A stretch of DNA of 64,000 nt from Budorcas taxicolor (GCF_023091745.1 NC_068926.1:45656001-45720000), one strand, 5' to 3'. Counted from the stretch's first letter, positions 22,906 through 34,274 are shown. Made by a program: numbers and translations. Notes: generated by a model from the sequence alone, not told the origin.

Positions 22906-23821
22906 GAGAGACCCATCACGATGCCTCTTGTGTCCTGTCGACACAATTCCACTAGCCCTTTGTAGCTTCTTTGCTTTATGAAACATCAAAATAAACCAAA
23001 CTTATCATATACATTTCCTGCTCAGACTGGAAATCAACTCTTCAGGTGGCTCAGAATCTTACCAGATCTGTTGACAATATGAATGGGCAATTCGCCACTA
23101 CCTAACTCTGTCCTTGTGTTCCTTTTTGGTTCAGGTGATATTTAATCTTCAGGACTTAGATTAAATGTCACTTCCTCAGGGATATCTTTACTACATCCCA
23201 GATACTATGGAACCTCTAGTTTCCATACTTTGTCAGTGTGATATTTATCATAAAATGACTGGTAATTTTTTGTTTAAAGTCTGGACTACTGATATTAATT
23301 ATGATCTGAGTTTGAGCCTTTCAGGTCATGCCATGTGGAGCTTGACAATGACTTTAATCATGATGGCAGAGTCATGTGCTAAAGAGACTCTGGTCCTGAT
23401 GGTACTGCTTAGCCCCGACAGCAGCTCTGCCCAGAATCGGTACTCACATGGCTTTTTCAAATACTCGAGAAAAAAAAAAAAATCCTGTTTCCTGCTTAAA
23501 CGAGAAAGAATCAGGTTTAAGTCATTTGCAGCCAAGAGTGACTTATAAAATTATCTTCTCCAAGCTTTTTAGAATTTTGCCTCCCGTCTACTGCCTGCTC
23601 CCGTGACGGCCGCACATACTGTAACGAGCTAGTTCCATGCATAAAGCAGGTGAAGAGGAAGCTCGCCTTTAGGGTTTTGAAACTAGATTCTCTAGCCATT
23701 ATAGACTTTCAGATGCTTCGAAGATCCCAAATGACCAGATGCTGCCCTTTCAAAAGGCAGCCTATCTGAGGAGAATTTAAACCATAAGCGTACAGAGAGC
23801 ATTACAGGAGGGATCAGAACA
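22906..23821. other. Unrecognised sequence with possible L2 trace
   Basis: About 0.9 kb immediately left of the tandem array. 23140-23215 (AAATGTCACTTCCTCAGGGA) has the look of an L2 LINE 3' end. The rest is unrecognised, including a 13-base A run near 23469. The plus frame 23165-23548 (127 residues) crosses the L2-like part and shows no domain. Confidence 0.4.
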
Positions 23822-24445
23822 AGTATGTCTGCACTGACCCAGGATGTCTTCCTTATTTCCCAGGTGTGTTTGTTCTGATTGGGGATTTCCCCCTTACTTC
23901 TGCGGTGTCTCATCTAGCCTGGGATGTCTCCCTAATTGCCCATGTGCGTTTACCCTGATCTGTGACCTTGTCCCTAATTTCCCACTTGTGTCTACTTTGA
24001 TCTGGGATTCACGTTAATACCACTCTTATCTCCTCTGAATGGGATTTCTCCCAAATCACCCAGGTATGTCTACGCTTCCCTGAGATACCTCCCTTTATCC
24101 CCAGAAGAACCTACATTAACCTGAAATCTCTCCTTGATTGCCCAACTGTTCTATTCTTTCTGGGATGCCCTCTAGTTCCCTAGGTGTGTCTACCCAACCT
24201 AGCACATCTCCGGAATTCCCCAGGTATGGCTACTTTGACCTGGGCTCTTTCCCTCATTCGCTAGTTGTGTCTCCGTGGATCCAATATGTCTCCCCAGTCC
24301 AATATGTCTACAGGGAACTGGGCTCTGTGTATAATTCTACAAGGGTATTTACCCAAATCTGTGATGTTACCTGCTTCCCACTGTGACTACCTGACTTGGG
24401 AGGCCTTGCTAATTCCCTAAGTGTTTCTGCTGTTCCCTTGGTGTG
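23822..24445 (+). repeat. Tandem array, left arm, segment 1 (about 40-bp units)
   Basis: First units of the array. The repeating key words are TGTCTAC/TGTGTTTAC, TGACCTGGGATGTCTCC and CTAATTCCCCAG, returning every 40-41 bases with many substitutions and small indels. The left edge is sharp: the word TATGTCTGCACTGACCCAGG at 23823 starts the first recognisable unit. The unit length is not a multiple of three, so open frames across it (VSTLTWDVSLIPQ-like runs) shift constantly and are not genes. Confidence 0.9.
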
Positions 24446-24654
24446 CTGTCCTTAGTTGCTCAGTAGTACCTGACTCTTTTCAACCCCATGGACTGCAGCC
24501 CACCAGGCTCCTCTGTCCATTGGGATTCTCCAGGCCAGAATACTGGAATGGGTACCCATTTCCTTCTCCAGGGGATCTTCCCAACCCAGGGATCAAACCC
24601 AGGTCTCCCGCATTGCAGGTGGATTCTTTTCCAGCTAAGCTACCAGGGAAGCCC
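24446..24654 (-). mobile_element. Bov-tA SINE in the array
   Basis: Antisense copy from GCTGTCCTTAGTTGCTCAGT to CTACCAGGGAAGCCC. Array words CCCTTGG occur on both sides (24435 and 24660), consistent with a duplicated array target. Confidence 0.92.
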
Positions 24655-25278
24655 ACTATGCCCTTGGATGCCTCCCCAGTAATCCAGTTTTACTTACTGT
24701 GACCTTTGCACGTCTCCATAATTCTCCAGTGTGTTTACTCTGACCTGGCATGTCTCCCTAGTTCCCAGATATATCTACCTGAGCTAAGAAGTCTCCTTAA
24801 TTCTCAGGTGTGTCTACTATGACCTGGGGTGTCTCTTGTGCATGTACACTGAACTGGGAAGTCTCTGTATTTTCTGAGTTGTGGTTTCTGACTGTGGTTA
24901 TTTCCATGACCTGGGATGTCTCCCATATTCTCTGAGTATGTCTTCCCTGACATAAGATGTCTCAAGGTGTGTATGTTCTGACCTGGAATATCTCCTTAAC
25001 TGTCCATGTGTTTCTCCCTTGTCCTGAGATGTCTCCCCTGAGATGTTTTCTTTTTAGTCTCCATTTGTCTGCATTGATCCAGGATGCCTCCTTGATTTTC
25101 CAGGCATACCTGCAATGACCTGGAATGTCTTTCACATTCCCATTGGTGTTCTCTCTGACCTGAGGGATCTCCATAATTTGGATGTGTGTACTCTGACCTG
25201 GGATGTTTCCCTAATTCCATGGGCCTGTCTACTGACTTTGTATATCTCCTTTATTCCCACATTTCTACACTGTACTAA
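24655..25278 (+). repeat. Tandem array, left arm, segment 2
   Basis: About 15 units by length, same orientation as segment 1. Examples are GACCTGGCATGTCTCCCTAG (about 24743) and GACCTGGGATGTCTCCCATA (about 24911). Confidence 0.9.
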
Positions 25279-25770
25279 CAGGCTGAAAACTTTTTCTCTA
25301 ATGTCAGAAACAGGGAGAGCATGCCCACTCTCAGCACTCCTATTCAATACAATACTAGAAGTCTTAGCCAGAGCAATCAAACAAGATAAAGAAATAAAAA
25401 GCACCCAAACCAGAAAGGAAGAAGTAACATTATTTTTATTTGCAGGTGGTAAGAGCTCATATAGAGACTCACCCAGAAAACTGTTAGAATTAATCAACAA
25501 TATTGTTAAATTTTAGGGTACAAAGTCAGCATACAGAAATCCACTGTCTTTTTAGATGCAAAAAATGAAACATCTGAAAAAGAAATTAACAACTCATACA
25601 TAATAGCATCAAAAGTAATGAAATACTTAGAAATAGATTTAACCAAGGAGGTGAAAATCTGTAAACTGAAAATTATGAGTTTAATGAAAGAAATGGAATA
25701 AGACTCAAATAAGTGGAAAAATACCCCATGTTTGTGGTTCAGAAGAAATAATATGTTTATGCTTCTATAA
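25279..25770 (+). mobile_element. L1 ORF2 fragment, sense, in the array
   Basis: A 490-bp internal piece of L1 ORF2: AGCACTCCTATTCAATACAA then AGAAGTCTTAGCCAGAGCAA. It carries neither the 5' nor the 3' end of L1, so it is either a truncated insertion whose tail was lost or a segment moved by recombination. It matches the region also seen at 53.96 kb. Confidence 0.85.
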
Positions 25771-25874
25771 TGCCCCAAGGGTTTCCACCTGGATTTTGCA
25801 TGTTTTCCTAATTCTCTACTTTGTCTAAACTAACCAATGATGTCTCCTTGATTTTCCAGATGGGTCTTTGTGTT
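25771..25874 (+). repeat. Tandem array, left arm, segment 3
   Basis: Two to three worn units between the L1 fragment and an LTR, for example CTAATTCTCTACTTTGTCTA and GATGTCTCCTTGATTTTCCA. Confidence 0.8.
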
Positions 25875-26345
25875 TTCCTGAAACGGAGCAGGACCATATG
25901 GTCCTTGCCCCCCACCACCCCCGCCCATGTCTTCTGCCTGCCTTTTGCCTGTGGAAAACTTTAGTCAGAGGATAAGTTTAATGAGAGAAGTGAGAAAAGC
26001 TGAAACAAAGGAAAACAGTCAAAGTCAGCAAGCATAGTCAAGGACTTTTAGTTCTTTCTCAAGGGCTATAGATAATATTCTGAGCATATTCTGTGATCTG
26101 TCTTATAGATACCAAAACACCAGGTGAGGAAGTTAACTACGTGATGATCAGATTGTACCCAGGACATGAGCTGCCACAATTGTGAGAACTGACTGCAAAG
26201 AAAGGGGAACAAATGGACCCTGGAAATGAAGATTAACTGTTCCTAAAGCAATCAAGATGGTGCTGGTCAGACCACTGATGACCAATTTAAAGATGACTGT
26301 GAGAGATAACTGCTGTTTCTGCATGTACCCTCCCCCCAACCCTCG

Positions 26346-26351
26346 ATAAAA
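26346..26351 (+). promoter_or_regulatory. LTR TATA-like box
   Basis: ATAAAA in CTCGATAAAAGCTCTCACCC, correctly placed upstream of the polyadenylation signal of the solo LTR. Activity unknown. Confidence 0.6.
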
Positions 26352-26433
26352 GCTCTCACCCCCTGCTTGTCGGGGTGGAGTTGGCCTTTGGACAGATGTC
26401 TACCACCCCCACCTCCCAGTTGCCAGCATCTGA

Positions 26434-26439
26434 AATAAA
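26434..26439 (+). terminator. LTR polyadenylation signal
   Basis: AATAAA in CTGAAATAAAGCGAATG, the R-region signal of the solo LTR at 25879-26530. Confidence 0.65.
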
Positions 26440-26534
26440 GCGAATGTTCCTTTCCACCAACTTGGCCTGTTTATTGGCTTTTGAGTGGCTAGCAGCTGGA
26501 CCCCGTGCACATACTCCCCCATCAGTAAAATTCC

Positions 26535-27913
26535 CTGAGCAGTTTACACACCGTAAGATACGATGTGTTTACTTTCTTCTTGGATGTCTCCTATATTCCT
26601 GATACCTGACCTGGCGTGTCTATCTTATTTTCCAGATGTGTCTTATTAAATTTCCCCAGGTGTGTCTACCTATACCTGGGATGTCGCCCCAGTTCCCCAT
26701 GTGTGTTTACCTTGACCTCAGAAATATCGCTAATTCCCCAGTATGTCGACTCTGACCTGTTCTTATACCCTTGTTTCTCAGAAGTGTCTATACTGACCTG
26801 GGAGGTTTCCCTAAATCCTCCAGCGTGTCTACACTGACACGGGATGTCTCCCTAATTCCCCATGCAATTTGCTGACCTGTATTTCCATGATAGCCCAAGG
26901 GTGTCTCCTCTGATGTGGGAGACCTCCTTAGGTATCCCACACACGAGGTCTGTCTCCCTTTGCCTGGCCTGTCTTCTTCATTCCCCAGCTATGCTTACCC
27001 TGGCATTGGATGTTTCCCTTATTCCTCAGACTTGTTTACTTTGGCCTGGGATTTTCCTTAATTATCCAAGTGTCTGCACTGACCTGGAATGTCCTCCTTA
27101 TTTCCCAGGTGTATCTACTTTGACCAGTGATGTCTCCCTAATTCCCTAGGTGTGACTCACTGATCTGGGTGTTTCCTTAAATATCCTGGTGTGTCTACTA
27201 CTTCCTAGGATATCTAATTACCTAGGTATGTCTCCCTTGATCTGAAAGCTTTTTTAAATCTCCCAAGTGTGTCTTTTGTGACCTGGGTTGACTCTACTTC
27301 CTCAGGAGTGTCTACTCAGACCATGAATGGTTTCCTAATTTCCTGGAGTTTATCTGTCATGGAATAACAGCCTAATTATCGTTGTATGTCTACACTGACT
27401 GGGATGACCCATCTGGTTTCCAGGTATGTTTACTCTGACCTGGATAGTGCCCCAGTCCCTCCAGTGTCTATATTGACCTGGGACGTTTCCCTAGTGTACT
27501 GACCTGGAATGTGTTGCTAATTCACTTGGTGTGTTGTCTTCTTGGTTTCCCAGTTGTGTCTACACTGATGCAGATGTCTCTCTAATTTCACAGGTTTTTC
27601 TGCACTAATTTGGGATCTCAATAAAGATCCAGAGGAGTTTACTTTGACCTAGGATGTCCCATTAATACCCTAGGTGTTTCATATGGGTGATTTCTGTAAT
27701 CCTCCAGGTGTGTCTATGCTCATCTGGAATGTCTCAACAGTTCCCTAAATGTGTACATTGACCTAGAATGCTTCCCTAAATCCATGGTTTGTCTGCCCTG
27801 ATCTGGTCTGATAGCCCAATTTCTCCAGCACATCTGCTCTGACCTGGGAAGCCTTCCTAGTTCTCCAGGTGTGTGGGATGCATCCGTAATTCTCCAAGTG
27901 TCTACACTAATCT
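26535..27913 (+). repeat. Tandem array, left arm, segment 4 (longest clear run)
   Basis: About 34 units by length and the best place to see the period. Consecutive units from about 26700 measure 40, 40, 41 and 40 bases between equivalent words. Well-kept examples are CACGGGATGTCTCCCTAATT (about 26837) and CAGTGATGTCTCCCTAATTC (about 27124). Units differ from one another at perhaps a fifth to a third of positions, so the array is old. Confidence 0.93.
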
Positions 27914-28137
27914 GTGTGCTCATGCATGCTTAATCCCTAAGTCATGTCTGACTCTTTGAGACCCCGTGGACTGTAGCCCGCCAGAATCCTCTGTCCATGG
28001 GATTCTGCAGGCAAGAATACTGGAGTGGGTTGCATTTTCCTTCTCCAGGGGATCTTTCCAATCCAGAAATCGAACCCACGACTCCTGCATCTCTAGCATC
28101 GGCAGGCAGATTCTTTATCACATAGCCACCTTGGAAC
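27914..28137 (-). mobile_element. Bov-tA SINE in the array
   Basis: Antisense copy from TGTGTGCTCATGCATGCTTA through GGGGATCTTTCCAATCC to the degenerate head CATAGCCACCTTGGAA. Array units resume directly afterwards. Confidence 0.92.
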
Positions 28138-28668
28138 TGAGTTGTTTCCAAATGTGTCCACTGTGATATGGGTTTTATCCCTTATTCTCTACTTTCCTAC
28201 ATTGACCAGGGATATGTTCTTAATTACCAAGATGTGTTACACTGACCTGGGATATGTCTCTAATTCCCCAGGTTTGTACGATATGTCCTAGAATCTTTTT
28301 CACATTATGCATATGAGCTTTGACTCACTACTACTTTGGCCTGGGATATAACAGTTGTAATCCAGATGTGTCTACAGTGACTTGTGATGTCTCTCTCTAT
28401 TCCTACTTGTGTCTGTATTGACCCGTGATGTCTTCCTAATTACCTAGTTGTGTCTTTCGTGACCTGGGATGTATACTCATTTCTCAGATTTGTCTACCTT
28501 AGCCTGAAATGTCTCTGTACTTCCTGAGTTACATCTACAACTCTGTATCCCCAGACTTATCTATTTATCTGGGGGTATAGCCCTAATTACCTAGGTGTGT
28601 CCACACTGACCAGGCATGTCTCGCTAATTCTCCAGGCACGTCTCACTAATTCTCACTCTTAATGTGGT
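28138..28668 (+). repeat. Tandem array, left arm, segment 5
   Basis: About 13 units, for example TACACTGACCTGGGATATGT (28231) and GACCTGGGATGTATACTCAT (about 28460). Confidence 0.9.
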
Positions 28669-28685
28669 TCAGTTCAGTCACTCAG

Positions 28686-29300
28686 TCATGTCCGACTCTC
28701 TGCGACCCCATGTATTGCAGCACCCCAGGCCTCCCTGTCCATCATCGACTCCTGGAGTTCACTCAAAGTCACGTCCATTGAGTTGGTGATGCCATCCAGC
28801 CATCTCATCCTCTGTTGTCCCCTTCTCCTCCTGCCCCCAATGCCTCCCAGCATCAGGGTCTTTTCCAATGAGTCAACTCTTTGCATGAGGTGGCCAGAGT
28901 ACTGGAGTTTCAGCTTTAGCATCATTCCTTCCAAAGAACACCCAGAACTGATCTCTTTTAGAATGGACTGGTTGGATCTCCTTGCAGTCCAAGGGACTCT
29001 TAAGAGTCTTCTCCAACACCACAGTTCAAAAGCCTCAATTCTTCAGCCCTCAGCTTTCTTCACAGTCCAACTCTCACATCCATACATGATCACAGGAAAA
29101 ACCATAGCCTTGACTAGATGGACCTTTGTTGGCAAAGTAATGTCTCTGCTTTTCAATATGCTATCTAGGTTGGTTGTGACTTTCCAAGGAGTAAAGTGTC
29201 TTTTAATTTCATGGCTGCAATCACCATCTGCAGTGATTTTGGAGCCCCCCCCAAAATAAAGTCTGCCACTGTTTCCACTGTTTCCCCATCTATTTCCCAT
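28686..29300 (-). pseudogene. BovB C-terminal coding remnant
   Basis: Two minus-strand pieces in the same frame. 29043-29300 contains SKITADGDCSHEIKR, then 'LVKAMVFPVIMYGCESWTVKKAEG' (24 residues at its end). 28686-28934 contains LKLQYSGHLMQRVDSLEKTL. A stop codon separates them. This part of BovB follows the polymerase and has no assigned catalytic role. Confidence 0.9.
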
Positions 29301-29866
29301 GAAGTGATGGGACTGGATGCCATGATCTTCGTTTTCTGAATGTTGAGCTTTAAGCCAACTTTTTCGCTCTCCTCTTTCACTTTCATCAAGAGGCTTTTTA
29401 GCTCCTCTTCACTTTCTGCCATAAGGGTGGTGTCATCTGCATATCTGAGGTGATTGATATTTCTCCCAGCAATCTTGATTCCAGCTTGTGCTTCTTCCAG
29501 CCCAGCATTTCTCATGATGTACTCTGCATAGAAGTTAAATAAGCAGGGTGACAATATACAGCCTTGACATACTCCTTTTCCTATTTGGAACCAGTCTGTT
29601 GTTCCATGTCCAGTTCTAACTGTTGCTTCCTGACCTGCATATAGGTTTCTCAAGAGGCAGGTCAGGTGGTCTGGGATTCCCATCTCTTTCAGAATTTTCC
29701 ACAGTTTCTTGTGATCCACACAGTCAAAGGCGTTGGCATAGTCAATAAAGCAGAAATAGATGTTTTTCTGGAACTCTCTTGCTTTTGCAATGATCCAGCG
29801 GATGTTGGCAATTTGATCTCTGGTTCCTCTGCCATTTCTAAAACCATTGAACATCTGGAAGTTCAT
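29165..29866 (-). pseudogene. BovB reverse transcriptase core remnant
   Basis: 233 residues. Polymerase motif A is FIDYANAFD (residues 40-48), motif B is GVCQGCILSPCLFNFY, and motif C is YADD (142-145), with both catalytic aspartates kept. The final 30 residues run out of frame into SINE-like junk after a frameshift near the SKITADGDC region. Upstream coding sequence continues in other frames (29838-30032, 30133-30369). The enzyme would copy BovB and SINE RNA at nicked DNA, but this copy cannot make a whole protein. Confidence 0.93.
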
Positions 29867-30369
29867 GGTTCACGTATTGCTGAAGCCTGGCTTGGAGAAT
29901 TTTGAGCATTACTATACTAGCGTGTGAGATGAGTGCAATTGTGTGGTAGTTTGAGCATTCTTTGGGATTGGAATGAAAACTGACCTTTTCCAGTCCTGTG
30001 GCCACTGCTGAGTTTTTCAAATTTGCTGGCATATTGAGTGCAGCACTCTCACAGCATCATCTTTCAGGATTTGAAATAGCTTAACTGGAATTCCATCACC
30101 TCCACTAGCTTTGTTCGTAGTGATGCTAAGGCCTACTTGACTTCACATTCCAGGATGTCTGGCTCTAGGTGAATGATCACACCATCGTGATTATCTTGGT
30201 GGTGAAGCTCTTTTTTGTACAGTTCTTCTGTGTATTCTTGCCACCTCTTCTTAATATCTTCTGCTTCTGTTAGGTCCAGACCATTTCTGTCCTTTATCGA
30301 GCCCATCTTTGCATGAAATGTTCCCTTGGTATCTCTAATTCTCTTGAAGAGATCTCTAGTCTTTCCCAT
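29838..30369 (-). pseudogene. BovB pre-RT region remnants
   Basis: 29838-30032 reads MPANLKNSAVATGLEKVSFH and ILQARLQQYVNHELPDVQ. 30133-30369 reads MGKTRDLFKRIRDTKGTFHA and KKRWQEYTEELYKKELH. They lie in different frames, so at least two frameshifts separate them from the RT core. Confidence 0.88.
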
Positions 30370-30648
30370 TCTGTTGTTTTCCTCTATTTCTTTGCATTGA
30401 TTGCTGAGGAAGGCTTTCTTATCTCTTCTTGCTATTCTCTGGAACTCCGCATTCAGATGCTTTTATCGTTCCTTTTCTTTTTTCCTTTTCCCCTCTCTTC
30501 TTTTCAGAGCTATTTGTAAGGCCTCCCCAGACAGCCATTTTGCTTTTTTGCATTTCTTTTTCATGGGGATGGTCTTGATCCCTGTCTCCTGTACAATGTC
30601 ATGAACCTCTGTCCATAGTTCATCAGGCACTCTATCTATCAAGACTTC

Positions 30649-30756
30649 CTAATTGTCTATTGTGTGTAATGTGACCTGAGATGTTTCTAAGACCTCAATG
30701 TTTAATTTGTCCTGAGATGTCTCATAAAGCCCCATGTTTGTCTATCCTGACCATGG
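30649..30756 (+). repeat. Tandem array, left arm, segment 6
   Basis: Two to three units, including GTGACCTGAGATGTTTCTAA and GTCCTGAGATGTCTCATAAA. Confidence 0.85.
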
Positions 30757-30979
30757 TGTGTGCATGCTAAGTGACTTCAGTGGTGTCCGACTCTTTGTGA
30801 CCCTATAGACCGTAGCCCGCCAGGTTCCTCTGTCCATGGGATTCTCCAGGCAAGAATACTGGAGGGGGTTGCCATGCCCTCCTCCAGGGGGTCTTCCCGA
30901 CCCAGGGGTTGAACCTGAATCTCTTATATCTCCTACATTGGTAGGTTGGTTCTTTACCACTGAGCCACCTGGGAAGCCC
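30757..30979 (-). mobile_element. Bov-tA SINE with target duplication made of array sequence
   Basis: Antisense copy. ATCCTGACCATGG (30744-30756) and ATCCTGACCTTGG (30980-30992) flank it, matching at 12 of 13. The duplicated target is itself part of an array unit (…CTGACCTTGGATG…), so the SINE landed inside a unit already in place. Confidence 0.95.
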
Positions 30980-31725
30980 ATCCTGACCTTGGATGTTCCC
31001 TAATTCTCCATGCACTTCTGCTCTGGCCTAGTTCCTAATTGCCTAGGGAAGTCCACACTGACCAGGAAGTCTAATTTCCTAGGTGTGTCTACTTAGATCT
31101 GCAACATATCCTTAATTCCCAAGGCAGTTGATCCTTATTTTGTATGTCTGCACAATTCTTCAGGTGCTTTACATTGACCTGTGATGTTTCTATCATTCAC
31201 TAGATGTGCTTACACTAATTCTGCCTAGTTTTCCTGATGTGTCTACACTGAACTGGGATGTTTTTTTTAATTCACCAGCTGTGTCTACTTGACAAAGAAT
31301 TGTCCCCGTTTACTCAATGATATGTGTCTATTCTGAGCTTGGATATCTCCCTAATTTTTTGGGTTTTTTATCCTGACCCAAGATGTCATATTACTTTCCC
31401 AGGTTTCTCTTCTTATACTTGGGATTTCTTCCTAATTAAGGAGATCTGTTCAAACTTATTTGCAATATTTCCTTAATTTCTCAGATATTTCTACTCTGAT
31501 ACTGGTTGTCCCACTAATAACTTAGCTGTGTCTTTATTGACTTGGGATATCTCACTTAGTCCCTAGAATTTCCTACCTACTTTGAGATGTCTCCATAGTT
31601 CCCCAGTTGTATCTACCCTTATGTTGGTTGTCTCTCTAAATTTTCAGGTTTTTCTACTATGACATGTTTCCCAAATTCCCCAGGTTTGTTTACCCAGACC
31701 TGGGATGTATCTTAATTGTTTAAGT
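30980..31725 (+). repeat. Tandem array, left arm, segment 7
   Basis: About 18 units, more AT-rich and worn than segment 4 (for example AACTGGGATGTTTTTTTTAA at 31252). Confidence 0.88.
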
Positions 31726-32401
31726 GTGTCGTCAAGGCTGTATATTGTCACCCTGCTTATTTAACTTCTATGCAGAGTACATCATGAGAAACGCTGGGCT
31801 GGAAGAAGCACAAGATGGAATCAAGATTGCCGGGACAAATATCAATAACCTCAGATATGCAGATGACACCACCCTTCTGGTAGAAAGTGAAGAGGAATTA
31901 ACGAGCCTCTTGAAAGTGAAAGAGGAGAGTGAAAAAGTTGGCTTAATAACATTCAGAAAGCTAAGATCATGGCATTTGATCCCATCACTTCATGGGAAAT
32001 AGATGGGGAAACAGTGGAAACTTATTTTTCTTGGCTCCAAAATCACTGCAGATGGTGATTGCAGCCATGAAATTAAAAGACGATTACTCCTTGGAAGGAA
32101 AGTTATGACCAACCTAGATAGCATATTGAAAAGCAGAGACATTACTTTGCCAACAAAGGTCCATCTAGTCAAGGCTATGGTTTTTCCTGTGATCATGTAT
32201 GGATGTGAGAGTTGGACTGTGAAGAAACCTGAGCGCCAAAGAATTGAGGCTTTTGAACTGTGGTGTTGGAGAAGACTCTTGAGAGTCCCTTGGACTGCAG
32301 GGAGATCCAACCAGTCCATCCTAATGGAGACCAGTCCTGGGTGTTCATTGGAAGGACTGATGCTGAAGCTGAAACTCCAATACTTTGGCCACCTCATGTG
32401 A
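31724..32401 (+). pseudogene. BovB polymerase C-terminal remnant
   Basis: 31724-32002 keeps motif B (CILSPCLFNFY) and motif C YADD followed by TTLLVESEEE. A frameshift near 31944 breaks the frame. 32003-32401 holds SKITADGDCSHEIKRRLLLG and WCWRRLLRVPWTAGRSNQS. Motif A is missing because of the truncation. Confidence 0.92.
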
Positions 32402-32628
32402 AGAGTTGACTCATTGGAAAAGACCCTGATGCTGGGAGGGATTGGGGGCAGGAGGAGAAGGGGATGACAGAGGATGAGATGGTTGGATGGCATCACCAAC
32501 TCGATGCACATGAGTTTGAGTGAACTCCAGGAGTTGGTGATGGACAGGGAGGCCTGGCATGCTGTGATTCTTGGAGTTGCAAAGAGTCGGACACGACTGA
32601 GCAACTGGACTGACTGACTGAACTGATG
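31726..32628 (+). mobile_element. BovB LINE, sense, 5'-truncated
   Basis: Begins mid-polymerase (GTCAAGGCTGTATATTGTCA) and runs to the BovB 3' end with the ACTGACTGACTGAACTGA tail. 5' truncation is usual for RTE insertions. It lies inverted relative to the copy at 28669-30648. Confidence 0.95.
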
Positions 32629-34274
32629 TTGACTATTGTTGTTTTCTGAATTCCCCAGGTGTATCTACTCTGAACTGGCAAGTCTCTAGTTCCCCAGGTG
32701 TGTTTACTAGACCTGGAATATCTCTCTAAAGTCTCTGGAATATCTACACTGATGAAAAATGGTTCCCTAATTCTCCAGCTGTGCCAACACTGAAATTGGG
32801 CAACTCCTCCTGAATTCCTCAAGTGTCTATATTTACCTGGGATGTTTTCTGATGTCTGCCTAATATCATTGGTTGTCATCCCTGACTAGGTATGTCTATA
32901 TAATAAACCATATATATCTACCCTGATCTGTGATCTTTTTCCAGTTCCCTGGTTCATCTGTCTTGAGATGTCTTCTTCATTCCCTTGGTCAACCCTTATA
33001 TGTCTCTCAGATTCACTAAGTACATCTTCTCTGATTGGCATGTATCTCTGTTTCTCAATACTGTCTACACTGACATAAGATGTCTCCCTTCCTCCCATAT
33101 ATGTCTGCTGTGACCTAGGATGTGATCCTAATTTCCCACTAACTCTGACCTTGGATGTCTCCCTAGTTCTCCAGTGAATCTACTGTGACATATAATGCCC
33201 CTTAATTCCCCTAGGCGAGTGTATACTGACCTGTCTCCATGTCTCTCCAGCTGTGTCTATTCTAGTCTGAAGTACTTACCTAGCTCCCCTTTGACCTGGG
33301 TGTTTCTCAAACCCTCCTGAAGTCTACCATGATTTACATGTCTTTGTAATTCCCCAAGAGTGTCTACCTTAACCTGGAATATCTCATTTGTTCCCATGTG
33401 TGTCTATACTGACCTGGGCTATCTCCCTTAAATCTCCAGGCTCGTCACTTATGACCTCAGATGACTCATATTTTGAGATACGTGCCTGGATGTCTCTTTG
33501 TTTTCTAGGTGTGTCTACTCTGTTATGATGTATCTTCATTGATTCACAGCTGTGTTTACACTGACCTCTGATGGTTTCCTAATTCTTCAGGTGACTCTGC
33601 ACTGACCTGGGATATCTATTTCCTCTGGTGGGTCCTCTCTGACCTGGGAAATCTACATAAATCACTAGGTGTTTCTGCTCTAACCTTTTTTTTTTCCCTT
33701 TATTTGTAAAGATGTGTTTACCCTTGGTTCTCCAGTGTGTCCAACTTGTCCTGTGAGATCTCTCTAGATCTTTAAGTTTATAATTTTTATGTGGAATGTT
33801 GCTCTAATTCTCCAGGTAAGTCTATTCAAACAAAGATAACACCTTATTTCCCCAGATGTGTCTTCCCTGACTTGGCCTTCTCAACAGTGTCTCAGTTGTG
33901 TAAACACTGGTCTAGAATATATGCTTAGTTCGCTAATGAATCTAAGCTGACCTGAGAGGTGTCCGTTACTCAGGTGGTGTTAGGATGACCCAAGCTTTCA
34001 CTCACTCTCTTCAGAAATGTCTACTCTTAACTGTGATATCTCCCTGATTTTCCAGATGTATCTTCCTTTTACCTGGGACAGCGCTGTATTCCCCAGGTGT
34101 GGCTTATTTGAACTTGACTGCTTGCCTTACTTACCCAGATGTGTCTGTATTGATCTGGGGTGTCTTAATTTTCCATTTGTGTCTCCACTAGCCTTGGGTG
34201 ACCTCCTAACTCTCTAGTGTGTCTACACTGATCTGGGATGTATACCTAATCTCTCAGGTGTCTGCTGTGATATG
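32629..34274 (+). repeat. Tandem array, left arm, segment 8 (1.6 kb)
   Basis: About 40 units, the longest uninterrupted stretch. Unit words are still in the original orientation, for example CCCTGATCTGTGATCTTTTT (32920), GACCTGGGCTATCTCCCTTA (33412) and CATGTGTGTCTATACTGACC (33396). Confidence 0.92.

Larger units (their letters stand above)
25879..26530 (+). mobile_element. Solo LTR of an endogenous retrovirus (ERV1-like), sense
   Basis: A 650-bp LTR-like unit with a TATA-type ATAAAA at 26346-26351 and a polyadenylation signal AATAAA at 26434-26439, about 90 bp downstream, followed by a U5-like segment (TTTATTGGCTTTTGAGTGGC). No gag/pol/env-like sequence adjoins it, so it is a solo LTR. TTCC flanks a TG start (25875-25878) and an AA end (26531-26534). 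A 4-bp duplication suits class I retroviruses, but the right terminus has lost the canonical CA, so the edges are provisional. Confidence 0.75.
28669..30648 (-). mobile_element. BovB LINE, antisense, 5'-truncated (2 kb)
   Basis: Runs from the 3' end (GTTCAGTTCAGTCACTCAGT) back through the reverse transcriptase to a point upstream of it (30648), where array sequence resumes. The 5' endonuclease region is absent. It is interrupted by no other element. The copy at 31726 lies in the opposite orientation 1.1 kb away. Confidence 0.95.

Noticed and set aside
26616..27149. Plus-strand frames rich in VSTLTWDVSLIP-like runs, suggesting a repeat protein
   Set aside because: The repeating unit is about 40-41 bases, not a multiple of three, so the peptide pattern shifts frame every unit or two. 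Stops are frequent, and the same array reads equally well on the other strand.
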